In this document: one piece after another, positions 1 to 7,752 of the stretch
Numbering within the stretch: position 1 is the first letter of the stretch
Layout: every line of letters begins with the position of its first letter
DNA from: JACCZX01 sp038216465
GTDB taxonomy: Bacteria; Pseudomonadota; Gammaproteobacteria; Burkholderiales; Burkholderiaceae_F
Length of the DNA stretch: 64,000 nucleotides
Reading direction: 5' to 3'
Assembly: GCA_038216465.1 (NCBI GenBank)
Contig: JBBQQC010000004.1
Location: 1 to 64,000 of the forward strand
The notes under the pieces: generated by a model
Told to the model about the DNA's origin: nothing
What the model saw: the letters and a program-made list of their open reading frames with translations, nothing else
The model's database searches: none
Translations under genes and position numbers: made by a program

Positions 1-1850
1 GTGCGCACCTGCTGAAGAAAAATCATACCGATCCGCATTGGGAAAAAAAGCGTGGGGAAGTCGTGGTGTTCGAAAGCGCGACACTGTATGGATTGCTGGT
101 CTATGCCCAACGCCGAGTTGCTTTTGCGCCGATCAATGCAACGTTGGCGCGCGACATATTCATTCGCGCGGCTTTGGTTGCGGGCGAATCCGAGACACGG
201 GCGGTGTTCCTGGCGCACAACGTTCGGCTGATTCGACAAATCCGTGAGTTGGAACACAGGACGCGGCGACTCGATGTTCTGGTCGACGACGAACTGATCT
301 TCGCGTTTTACGAGCGGTTGATTCCCGCCGACGTGACTACCGGCGCTGAATTTGAACGCTGGCGAATCGGCGCAGAGCGCGACAACCCGAAGCTGCTGTT
401 CCTGTCGCGCGACGAGCTGATGAAACATCAGGCCGCCGGCATCACGACCGATCTGTTTCCGAAGCAACTGGAATTGCACGTCATCGGTGGTGGATTGCAA
501 CTGGCGCTCGACTATCACTTCGAGCCTGGCAGCGCGCGCGACGGAGTAACGCTGACGGTGCCGCTGATCGCGCTCAATCAGGTCGACGCCGTGCAATGCG
601 AATGGCTGGTGCCTGGAATGCTGAAAGAAAAGGTGCACCTAATGCTGAAGTCACTGCCGCAGAAGCTGCGCCGCCACTTGGTGCCGTTGCCCGAGTATGC
701 AGCCGCGTTTGCCGAACGCGCGGCCGGACCGGCAGCACAGTCGCTAATTGACGCATTGATCGAGGACATCCGAACCGAGCGCGGCATCGTCTGCATGCCG
801 ACCGATTTCAAACGCGAATCGCTGCCGCTGCACCTTCAGTTGAATTTCAAGGTGGTTGACGACCAAGGCCGCCAGTTGGCGATGGGGCGTAATTGGGCGC
901 TATTGAAGTCGGAACTGAGCGGTGCCGCGCGCGCAGTGTTCCAGCGCGTCGCCGAATCGGAAACTCCGTCGGCCAAGACTGACGATCACATCACCGACTG
1001 GGATTTCAACCAACTGCCGGACCTGCTCGAACTGCCGCGTGGCAGCGGAACGCTGATCGGCTATCCGGCATTGGTCGATGACGCGACGTACTGCTCGATC
1101 GAGGTATTCGACACCCCCGATGAAGCGGACGTGCAGCATCGTGCCGGGTTGCGCCGGCTTTTTCGGCTGCAGATGAAGGATCAGATCAAGTTTCTGGAGA
1201 AAAGTCTGTCGAGTCTGCAGATGGCGCAGGTGCGCGCGTCCAGCGTGGCCTGGCTGGCGCCCGCCTTCCCGACCTACGAACAATTGCGCGAACAGGTGGT
1301 GACGGCTGCGCTTGATCGCACGTGCCTTGTCCTTCCGTTACCGACGGACCGGCGCGAGTTTCTCGAGCGCAAGGTCGATGCGCGCGGCAAGCTCAACCTG
1401 ATCGCTCAGGAAATTGCACGGCTGGTGACAACGCTCATTGAACAGGCGGCAACCGTCCAGCGCAAGCTGCAAACGTTGAAAGCGTTTCCGCGTCTAGTCG
1501 CGGACGTCGAAGGGCACTTGTCGCAGCTGTGTGCGCCGAACTTCATCGTCGCAACTCCGCCGACACAACTCGCTCAGTTCCCGCGCTACCTGAAAGCGAT
1601 CGAACTGCGGATGGACAAGGTCAAAGGCGATCCTGCCCGCGATGCGGCGCGGAGCGAGGAGGTCGCAGCGCTCGTCGAGCCGTGGCGGCGCGAAGTGCAC
1701 GCGCGCAGGGGAGTGAGCGATCCGAAACTCGAAGAATTCCGCTGGCTGCTGGAGGAACTGCGTGTGTCGCTTTTCGCGCAGGAGCTGAAAACGCCGATGC
1801 CCGTCAGCGTCAAGCGCTTGCAAAAAGTCTGGGACGGCGTGCGCCGCTAG
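1..1850 (+). CDS. hrpA: ATP-dependent RNA helicase HrpA, C-terminal part (5' end outside window)
   Basis: The frame is open from base 3 with no start, so the gene begins upstream of the window; about 615 C-terminal residues are visible. HrpA is a DEAH-box RNA helicase; the helicase core lies outside, and what is seen is the long C-terminal region (DUF3418-type) with the HrpA-like stretches HWEKKRGEVV, VTLYGL-like ATLYGLLVYA, LEHRTRRLDVLVDDE and, near the end, EEFRWLLEELRVSLFAQEL. The stop TAG is at 1848-1850. Recognition is from family memory of HrpA, not a search. E. coli HrpA is about 1300 residues, so roughly half the protein is present. No frameshift is seen in this part. Confidence 0.9.
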   Translation, partial: AHLLKKNHTDPHWEKKRGEVVVFESATLYGLLVYAQRRVAFAPINATLARDIFIRAALVAGESETRAVFLAHNVRLIRQIRELEHRTRRLDVLVDDELIFAFYERLIPADVTTGAEFERWRIGAERDNPKLLFLSRDELMKHQAAGITTDLFPKQLELHVIGGGLQLALDYHFEPGSARDGVTLTVPLIALNQVDAVQCEWLVPGMLKEKVHLMLKSLPQKLRRHLVPLPEYAAAFAERAAGPAAQSLIDALIEDIRTERGIVCMPTDFKRESLPLHLQLNFKVVDDQGRQLAMGRNWALLKSELSGAARAVFQRVAESETPSAKTDDHITDWDFNQLPDLLELPRGSGTLIGYPALVDDATYCSIEVFDTPDEADVQHRAGLRRLFRLQMKDQIKFLEKSLSSLQMAQVRASSVAWLAPAFPTYEQLREQVVTAALDRTCLVLPLPTDRREFLERKVDARGKLNLIAQEIARLVTTLIEQAATVQRKLQTLKAFPRLVADVEGHLSQLCAPNFIVATPPTQLAQFPRYLKAIELRMDKVKGDPARDAARSEEVAALVEPWRREVHARRGVSDPKLEEFRWLLEELRVSLFAQELKTPMPVSVKRLQKVWDGVRR

Positions 1851-1868
1851 CGGACGCAGCGTCGCCGA

Positions 1869-2468
1869 TTAAGTCGTGGACTTGGAGTCGCTTCGATTCG
1901 GTCCGCGCTGAATTCCGCGCTGATCGTCCGGGCCTTTTTCGATGTCGAAACTGAATTCGCGGACCAGCTGGCCGTCGATGTACACGCGCATCTTGTGGGC
2001 GCCGATCGGGTCGCCGGGCGCATAGCGCCATTCGTTTGCGATAAACCCCAGCCGCGTCGGAATGATCCGTTCGGTGACTGCGGTCTTGCGATCGGGTGAG
2101 ATGCTAAAAATGCCCATCGCTTCGCCGGGACCCCAGGTAGGCGGTGCCTCCGGCAGTTCAAACTCTTCGCGCCATACGACCGTGGGCTTGCTGGTCTTGA
2201 ACAGGATGTACCACCCGTAAGGAGCAGCCGGTATCGCGGGAAACTTATCGGTTTCGTACAGCAGGCGGCGACCGGCCGGATCTGCGCCGAATACGCCGAA
2301 CTGCGCAGCTACCACTTGGACATCCACCGCAGGCAGTACCGCAGCCGGATTCTTGGCGATGCGTGCCGCAACAGTCGCTGGGTTCTCGGCAGTCGGGCTG
2401 AGAGGTGCGCAACCGGCGGCCAACAATGTCGCAGCCAAAACAGTCATCAACCTGGGGCCGGATGCCAT
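1869..2468 (-). CDS. Putative lipoprotein of unknown function
   Basis: A 199-residue protein with a short N-terminal hydrophobic segment ending in the lipobox LAAGC (Cys20), which predicts lipid attachment and an envelope location. The ATG at 2468 is preceded by GGAGG about seven bases upstream, which fixes the start. The rest has no domain I recognise; the centre (YGWYILFKTSKPTVVWREEF) and the segment MRVYIDGQLVREFSFDIE look like a beta-rich folded domain. It converges on hrpA with an 18-base gap and is divergent from the molybdopterin-binding protein gene. Confidence 0.7.
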   Translation of the reverse strand: MASGPRLMTVLAATLLAAGCAPLSPTAENPATVAARIAKNPAAVLPAVDVQVVAAQFGVFGADPAGRRLLYETDKFPAIPAAPYGWYILFKTSKPTVVWREEFELPEAPPTWGPGEAMGIFSISPDRKTAVTERIIPTRLGFIANEWRYAPGDPIGAHKMRVYIDGQLVREFSFDIEKGPDDQRGIQRGPNRSDSKSTT

Positions 2469-2668
2469 TGTTTACCTCCGATAAATTACGGCCGGTGCTT
2501 GTAGGCCGTTTGATTAAAACACAGAAAAGTGTGATGCATCTGTTGGAATGGCGCACCAGCGCCTGCCGTCCTTGCGTTTTGGACCAGCAAAATGTTTGTG
2601 CGTTGCATGCTGCGCAGTTTTTAGTGATCGGGTCAATTAATATTTGCGGCAAGGAGAATGGCGAGACG

Positions 2669-2725
2669 ATGAGAAGACACCACTTTGTCCGGTTAACCAG
2701 CGCAGCGCCGGGGAGTGGTGCATGA
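2669..2725 (+). CDS. Possible 18-codon leader ORF coupled to the next gene
   Basis: A short frame starts at ATG 2669, 12 bases after an AAGGAG at 2651-2656, encodes MRRHHFVRLTSAAPGSGA and stops at TGA 2723-2725, overlapping the ATG at 2722 of the next gene as ATGA. The overlap geometry suggests translational coupling, but the spacing of the Shine-Dalgarno site is long and an ORF this short can arise by chance. Confidence 0.25.
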   Translation: MRRHHFVRLTSAAPGSGA

Positions 2726-3540
2726 CGGCCCCACAGAAGTGCGTGCGCATCGGGCTGGTGATCGTTGGTGACGAAATCCTTTCGGGCAAGCGCCAGGACA
2801 AGCACCTGAGTCAGACGATCCAGTTGCTTGCGGCACGCGGGCTGCAGCTCGCGTGGTCCCACTATATCGGCGATGATCGTGATGCGTTGATCGCGCTGTA
2901 TCGCCGTACATTCGCCAGCGATGATGTAGTCGTCAGTTGCGGTGGCATTGGGGCGACGCCCGATGACCATACGCGCCAGGCCGCCGCCGCCGCGCTCGGC
3001 GTTCCGCTCGAGCGGCACCCGCTGGCGGCATCGTTGATTACCGAGCGCTGTGTTGAGATGGCGCGCAAGGGTTACGGTAGCGCTGACATGTCGACCGCTG
3101 AAAATCAGCAGCGATTGAAAATGGGCGATTTTCCGAGCGGGGCGGCAGTCATTCCGAATTCGTTCAATCGCATTCCGGGATTCTCACTTCAAGACCACTG
3201 GTTCGTGCCCGGGTTTCCGGTGATGGCGTGGCCGATGATCGAGTGGGTACTCGACACGCACTACGCGCGATACTTCAACAGTCACGCGCGTGTCGAGCGT
3301 TCGATGATTGTTTTCGAGGTCGCCGAATCTCTGCTGACGCCTCTGATGGAAGATGTCGAGCAAAAGTATCCTGGCGTTCACTCGTTTAGTCTGCCTTCGG
3401 TTGGCGACGGTGCAGACGGCAAGCCCGCTCGGCGCCACGTCGAGCTGGGGGTGCGCGGAGCCGAAGCGGCGATCATCGAGACTGCGTTTGGCGAACTTCG
3501 CGCAGGCGTATTGGCGCTCGGCGCCGAGGTCGACGCATGA
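2722..3540 (+). CDS. Molybdopterin-binding domain protein (MoaB/CinA N-domain type)
   Basis: A 272-residue protein whose first 170 residues resemble the MoCF/MoaB-Mog domain also found at the N terminus of CinA: GLVIVGDEILSGKRQDKH near the N terminus, then SCGGIGATPDDHTRQAAAAA, the usual G-G-x-G-x-T-x-D-D signature, and PNSFNRIPGF / FVPGFPVMAW. It lacks the C-terminal nicotinamide-nucleotide amidase domain of full CinA. The exact biochemical role is not predictable; these stand-alone proteins are usually annotated only as molybdopterin-binding. The frame is open further upstream to 2644, but the ATG at 2722 has GGGGAG seven bases upstream and begins where similarity begins. Confidence 0.8.
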   Translation: MTAPQKCVRIGLVIVGDEILSGKRQDKHLSQTIQLLAARGLQLAWSHYIGDDRDALIALYRRTFASDDVVVSCGGIGATPDDHTRQAAAAALGVPLERHPLAASLITERCVEMARKGYGSADMSTAENQQRLKMGDFPSGAAVIPNSFNRIPGFSLQDHWFVPGFPVMAWPMIEWVLDTHYARYFNSHARVERSMIVFEVAESLLTPLMEDVEQKYPGVHSFSLPSVGDGADGKPARRHVELGVRGAEAAIIETAFGELRAGVLALGAEVDA

Positions 3541-3557
3541 ATGCGAACGAAAAAAAA

Positions 3558-3581
3558 AGCCCGATCTGTTTAGATCGGGCT
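3558..3581 (-). terminator. Rho-independent terminator of the phasin transcript
   Basis: A perfect 10-bp stem (AGCCCGATCT paired with AGATCGGGCT) around a four-base loop, with eight A on the plus strand at 3551-3558, which gives a U-tract on the minus-strand transcript. There is no T-tract on the plus-strand side, so the signal is read for the minus-strand phasin gene about 190 bases upstream. Confidence 0.85.
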
Positions 3582-3587
3582 CGGAAA

Positions 3588-3664
3588 GCACCACCCAAGG
3601 AGGAGACAGAGGTGTCTGGGTTGAGCCCAGACAGTGGTGCCAAGGAGACAACCGTTACGGTGTC
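3588..3664. other. Structured inverted repeats in the phasin 3' untranslated region
   Basis: Two nested helices are visible: GCACCAC (3588-3594) pairs with GTGGTGC (3634-3640), and inside it TGTCTGGG (3613-3620) pairs with CCCAGACA (3626-3633). A further imperfect hairpin, GACA-A-CCG / CGGTGTC with loop TTA, follows at about 3646-3662. The last is followed by TTTG on the plus strand and could be a weak terminator for the upstream plus-strand gene. The stretch from 3541 to 3768 holds no gene. Confidence 0.5.
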
Positions 3665-3768
3665 TTTGTACGCACCTTCCTCTGCCAACCAAACGCGAAG
3701 TTAGTCAGTTATTCCTGCTGACTTCCCGCTTTATGCACGCTTCGTGCAATCTCCGAACTGATCGCAAA

Positions 3769-4338
3769 CTAGGCGGCCTTGCGCTTGCTCGACTTGGCCG
3801 AATCATTGGCGGCGGAAGCAGCCTTCATCGTCACCGACGTGGCGGCCGACACATTCGACTCCGCCATTTCAACGGCTTGACGCGTCGCGCGGGCGAACGT
3901 GTCGTACGCGGTATTGGCAGCGGCAACCGCACTCTTGATCATCGACACAGCGGGCTCCGATCCGGCCGGCGAGTTCTTCGAGGCGAAATCGATCAGCTGC
4001 GCGACCTGCTTATTGTTCTCGGCGATCTGCGCTTCGACGATGCGTGACACTTCGGTGCTGGCGCCATTCGCGATGCTGTATGCGTTGCGCGAGTAGCTGA
4101 CCGCCTTTTCCAACGTCGGCTGCGTCATTCCGCCCGACAGCGCGAGTAGTTCCTGGACGTCGCGGACCGACATCATCGCCTGCGTGCGCTCAACCGATTC
4201 TTCCAGCGTGGCCTTGGCGGCCGCAATATTGAGTTCCATGAAGCGCTCGGCGGCATCAAACCATGTCTGGCTCAGCGCGATCGCTGCGTCCATCTGACCT
4301 TTTTGAATTTCCGTAAATTGCGCGGGGGTTGCAAACAT
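3769..4338 (-). CDS. phaP: Phasin family protein (PHA granule-associated)
   Basis: A 189-residue, alanine-rich, almost wholly helical protein beginning MFATPAQFTEIQKGQMDAA, with the phasin_2-type pattern (FMELNIAAAKATLEES, VERTQAMMSVRDVQELLAL, SRNAYSIANGASTEVSRIVEAQI) and a basic tail KSSKRKAA. Phasins coat polyhydroxyalkanoate granules and limit their size. A start at 4353 is possible, but ATG 4338 has AGGAG about six bases upstream and matches the family N terminus. It is transcribed alone, with palindromic sites upstream and a strong terminator downstream. No PHA synthase is in the window. Confidence 0.9.
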   Translation of the reverse strand: MFATPAQFTEIQKGQMDAAIALSQTWFDAAERFMELNIAAAKATLEESVERTQAMMSVRDVQELLALSGGMTQPTLEKAVSYSRNAYSIANGASTEVSRIVEAQIAENNKQVAQLIDFASKNSPAGSEPAVSMIKSAVAAANTAYDTFARATRQAVEMAESNVSAATSVTMKAASAANDSAKSSKRKAA

Positions 4339-4400
4339 TCGAACACTCCTCATGATGGGTTAATAAATGCCCCTCTAAACTAGGGCTAGGCACATTGCTG

Positions 4401-4473
4401 TTGCTGCATTGCACAAAGCGAATTTTAGGGGCTATCACGCTTAAGTCAAGCGAATTTGATGCAATGCACTAAA
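4401..4473. promoter_or_regulatory. Paired palindromic sites upstream of phaP, candidate PhaR operators
   Basis: Two related sites, TTGCTGCATTGCACAAA (4401-4417) and TTGATGCAATGCACTAAA (4456-4473), share the core TGCAWTGCA; core centres are 55 bases apart. On the minus strand both read roughly TT-N(1-2)-GTGCAWTGCANCAA. PhaR, the autoregulator that represses phasin genes in PHA producers, is known to bind TGC/GCA-rich repeats in phaP promoters. Assignment to PhaR is inference; the repeat itself is seen. Confidence 0.5.
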
Positions 4474-4510
4474 CTCGTGCTGTGGCCCTTGTCAACCCCC
4501 GAAGATCGAT

Positions 4511-5419
4511 GTGTCTGAGTTGACTCGGAACGGGCGGGCGCCATGGCTTTCAGCGGCTCCGCTGGTGTTTGTATTGCTTTGGAGCACGGGCTTTATCGTT
4601 GCCAAGTACGCCGCTCCGCACGCACCACCGCTGACATTTCTGGTGTACCGATTCGCCGGCGTAGTTGCCATCCTCCTGCCGATCGTCGCTGTCAGCCGGG
4701 CGCCGTGGCCGCGTGGCTGGCGGGCGTGGTGTGACGTCATCATTGTGGGTGTGCTGTTGCAGGCGACGTATCTGGCCGGCGTCTGGGCTGCGATCTCGCT
4801 CGGAATGCCGGCAGGCGTATCGGCGCTGCTGGTCGGCGCGCAGCCGCTGCTGACTGCCCTGCTGGCTTTCTCGGTGAACGAACGACCTTCGCGTGTGCAG
4901 TGGCTCGGACTAGTGATCGGCTTCGCCGGCGTCGCGCTCGTGCTGTCCGACCGCCTAACGTTGCGCGGTGTCGAGCCGCTGGCGCTCGGCGTGAACCTTC
5001 TTGCGCTTGCCGGCATCACTTTAGGAACGCTGTTTCAAAAGAAGCACGTGGCCGATGTCGATCTGCGTACCGCGAGTCTGATTCAATTTGCCGCTTCCTT
5101 TGTGGTCCTGTTGCCATTCGCCATTGGAATCGAATCGATGGTTGTCGATTACACGGTTGAATTCTGGCTGGCGCTCGCGTGGTCGGTCGTCGCGCTTTCG
5201 CTCGTCGCGATTACGCTGCTGCTCGTTATGATTCGGCGCGGGCGTGCAACCGAAGTGACAAGCCTGATGTACCTGACTCCGCCCATGACCGCGGTGATGG
5301 CGTGGCTGATGTTCGGTGAAGTCCTGGGCACGCTGGCGTGGGGCGGCGTCGTGGTCGCAATGGCAGGAGTGGCGCTGGTGATGACAGCGGGCAGGCGACA
5401 ACACGGAAGTAGTTTGTGA
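4511..5419 (+). CDS. DMT/EamA family transporter
   Basis: A 302-residue membrane protein with about ten hydrophobic segments arranged as two EamA repeats: the first opens with FVLLWSTGFIVAKYAAP, the second around LALAGITLGTLFQKKH and YLTPPMTAVMAWLMFGE, both typical of the drug/metabolite transporter superfamily. Substrate cannot be told. The start is GTG 4511. The stop overlaps the start of the next gene by four bases, so it is the first gene of an overlapping four-gene operon ending at 7660. Confidence 0.85.
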   Translation: MSELTRNGRAPWLSAAPLVFVLLWSTGFIVAKYAAPHAPPLTFLVYRFAGVVAILLPIVAVSRAPWPRGWRAWCDVIIVGVLLQATYLAGVWAAISLGMPAGVSALLVGAQPLLTALLAFSVNERPSRVQWLGLVIGFAGVALVLSDRLTLRGVEPLALGVNLLALAGITLGTLFQKKHVADVDLRTASLIQFAASFVVLLPFAIGIESMVVDYTVEFWLALAWSVVALSLVAITLLLVMIRRGRATEVTSLMYLTPPMTAVMAWLMFGEVLGTLAWGGVVVAMAGVALVMTAGRRQHGSSL

Positions 5420-5856
5420 GTGGCGATCGAGAACAGCCGCATCCGCGTACCGAGTACCGGGAACTGCAGCGGATCACGACGCGCTGGATGGACAACGACG
5501 CCTACGGGCACGTCAACAACGTCGCTTATTTGAGCTGGTTCGATAGTGTCGTCAACGACTATCTGATTCGCTGCGGAGTGCTCGACCCGCAGCGCGGCGA
5601 AACGATCGGCTTCGTGGTCGAGACCCAGTGCCGCTACTTCTCACCGTTGTCTTTCCCGCAAATCATCGAAGCCGGTCTGCGCGTGCGGCGTATCGGGACA
5701 TCGAGTGTGCGTTACGAGATTGCGATTTTCGCCGAGGGCGCGGAAACGGCGAGCGCGCAGGGTCACTTCGTGCATGTCTACGTCAATCGCACCACGCGTA
5801 AGCCGGTAGCGCTTCCGGCGCCGCTGCGCGCTGCGCTGCAGAGGATCGAGATATGA
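5416..5856 (+). CDS. Acyl-CoA thioesterase, 4HBT hot-dog fold
   Basis: A 146-residue protein of the 4-hydroxybenzoyl-CoA thioesterase/YbgC type. The signature RWMDNDAYGHVNNVAYLSWFD carries the expected catalytic Asp and the GHVNN motif, and length fits the family. It should hydrolyse an acyl-CoA thioester in the cytoplasm; the substrate is unknown. The GTG start overlaps the transporter stop as GTGA, and its own stop overlaps the nitroreductase start as ATGA. Confidence 0.85.
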   Translation: MSGDREQPHPRTEYRELQRITTRWMDNDAYGHVNNVAYLSWFDSVVNDYLIRCGVLDPQRGETIGFVVETQCRYFSPLSFPQIIEAGLRVRRIGTSSVRYEIAIFAEGAETASAQGHFVHVYVNRTTRKPVALPAPLRAALQRIEI

Positions 5857-6575
5857 ACGACCCAGCGCTCAGCGATCGCGGACCAGTCGGCGATCCGGCC
5901 ATCGTCGATCATGCGATCGCAACCCGCCAGTCGGTGCGCGCGTTTCTGCCAACGCCCGTTGCGCGCGAAACTGTTGAAGAGATTCTTCGGCTCGCGTCCC
6001 GCGCGCCGTCGGGCACCAACACGCAGCCGTGGCGGGCTGTTGTGTTGATGGGCGCCGCCAAGCAGCGGCTGAGCGACGCCGTGCTGGCCGTTTACAACGA
6101 CCCCGAGCAGCGTCAGCAGCATTCGGAGGAGTATGCGTACTACCCCACGCGGTGGGTTGATCCGTATCTGACGCGCCGGCGCAAGATCGGGTGGGACTTG
6201 TATGGCCTGCTGAGCATCGGTCGCGAGGACAAGGCAAGAATGCACGTACAGCACGGACGCAACTATGACTTTTTCGACGCACCGGTGGGCATCATCTTCA
6301 CGATCGATCGCATCCTGGAGCAGGGCAGCTGGCTAGACTTCGGCATGTTCCTGCAGAACGTTATGGTGGCAGCGCGCGCACGCGGTCTCGATACCTGTCC
6401 GCAAGCGGCCTTTACGCAATTCCATCGCGTGATCGCGCGCGAACTGGCTCTGCCCGAAAGCGAGATGGTGGTTTGCGGTATGTCGCTCGGGTACGCCGAC
6501 ATGTCGAAGATCGAAAACGCGCTGGTGACGGAGCGTGAGCCGGTGTCCGGTTTCGCCCGCTTTCTGGAGAAGTGA
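5853..6575 (+). CDS. Nitroreductase family protein
   Basis: A 240-residue FMN-dependent nitroreductase-fold protein. The N-terminal segment TRQSVRAFLPTPVARETVEEIL and RAPSGTNTQPWRAVVL form the usual FMN phosphate and isoalloxazine contacts; the end CPQAAFTQF...VCGMSLGYAD is also typical. It would reduce a nitro, quinone or enone substrate with NAD(P)H. It overlaps the thioesterase by four bases and the following dehydrogenase start by one base (TGATG). Confidence 0.85.
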   Translation: MNDPALSDRGPVGDPAIVDHAIATRQSVRAFLPTPVARETVEEILRLASRAPSGTNTQPWRAVVLMGAAKQRLSDAVLAVYNDPEQRQQHSEEYAYYPTRWVDPYLTRRRKIGWDLYGLLSIGREDKARMHVQHGRNYDFFDAPVGIIFTIDRILEQGSWLDFGMFLQNVMVAARARGLDTCPQAAFTQFHRVIARELALPESEMVVCGMSLGYADMSKIENALVTEREPVSGFARFLEK

Positions 6576-7660
6576 TGAAGCACACGATTGCGGTAATCGC
6601 CGGCGATGGCATTGGTCGAGAAACGGTGCCCGAGGGATTGCGCGCGCTCGATGCGGCGGCGCGCCGGTTTTCGATCGAGATTGCCTTCGAGCACCACGAT
6701 TTTGCGAGCTGTGACTACTATGCCAAGCACGGTGAAATGATGCCGCCCGACTGGAAATCGCGGATCGAAGGTGCCGATGCGATTTTCTTCGGCGCGTGTG
6801 GTTGGCCGGCGACCGTTCCCGATCATGTTTCGCTATGGGGGTCACTGCTGAAGTTCAGGCGCGAGTTCGATCAGTACGTCAATCTGCGGCCGTGCCGGCT
6901 GATGCCCGGCATTCGCTCGCCTCTTGTGGATCGCCACGGCAAGCCGTGGCCTCCGGAAGCGATCGACTTCGTCGTCGTGCGCGAGAACACCGAGGGCGAA
7001 TACTCGTCGATCGGGGGCAGGATTTTCGAAGGCACCGAGCGCGAAGTGGTCGTGCAAGAAACCGTGATGACGCGCCACGGCGTCGATCGAGTGTTGCGCT
7101 TTGCGTTCGAGCTGGCGGGCAAACGGCCGAAGAAGCACCTGACCTCCGCCACCAAGAGCAACGGCATTTCGATCACGATGCCGTTCTGGGACGAACGTGT
7201 CGACCTGCTTTCAAAGAAACATCCGGGCGTACGGGTCGACAAGTTTCATATTGACATTCTGACCGCGCACTTCGTGCGCAACCCCGACTGGTTCGACGTG
7301 GTCGTCGCCTCAAATCTGTTTGGCGACATCCTGTCAGACCTGGGGCCGGCGTGCACCGGTACGATCGGCATCGCGCCGTCGGCCAATCTGAACCCCGATC
7401 GATCGGCTCCTTCGCTGTTCGAGCCGGTGCACGGTTCGGCGCCCGACATCGCAGGGCAGGGGATTTCGAATCCGATCGGGCAAATCTGGAGTGCGTCGAT
7501 GATGCTCGACTGGCTAGGCCATGCCGACGCCGGTGCTGCCGTTTTCGCTGCCATCGAGTCGATACTGGCCGCAGGGTCAAAGCACGCTCCGCTGACACGC
7601 GATATCGGCGGAACCGCCGGGACTATCGATCTCGGTAAGGCGATCGCCGCAGCCATCTGA
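6575..7660 (+). CDS. Tartrate/D-malate dehydrogenase-type NAD-dependent beta-decarboxylating enzyme
   Basis: A 361-residue member of the isocitrate/isopropylmalate dehydrogenase family. Seen motifs: IAVIAGDGIGRETVPEG at the N terminus, VVVRENTEGEYSS (substrate loop), and SNLFGDILSDLGPACTGTIG with the metal-binding aspartates, followed by FEPVHGSAPDIAGQG for NAD. The LWGSLLKFRREFDQYVNLRP segment is that of the TtuC/DmlA subgroup rather than LeuB, and the window has a separate leuB at 60185. Preferred substrate (tartrate, D-malate or a 3-alkylmalate) cannot be decided. ATG 6575 is chosen over GTG 6572 because homology starts there. Last gene of the operon. Confidence 0.85.
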   Translation: MKHTIAVIAGDGIGRETVPEGLRALDAAARRFSIEIAFEHHDFASCDYYAKHGEMMPPDWKSRIEGADAIFFGACGWPATVPDHVSLWGSLLKFRREFDQYVNLRPCRLMPGIRSPLVDRHGKPWPPEAIDFVVVRENTEGEYSSIGGRIFEGTEREVVVQETVMTRHGVDRVLRFAFELAGKRPKKHLTSATKSNGISITMPFWDERVDLLSKKHPGVRVDKFHIDILTAHFVRNPDWFDVVVASNLFGDILSDLGPACTGTIGIAPSANLNPDRSAPSLFEPVHGSAPDIAGQGISNPIGQIWSASMMLDWLGHADAGAAVFAAIESILAAGSKHAPLTRDIGGTAGTIDLGKAIAAAI

Positions 7661-7752
7661 CCGCTGGGCGCGCCGACCCGGCGGGGCGTTGGCAACAGCG
7701 CGCTCCCGGGCTAAATTATCTGACCGTCCGTGTTCGCCGTTGGGGAGTGAGA

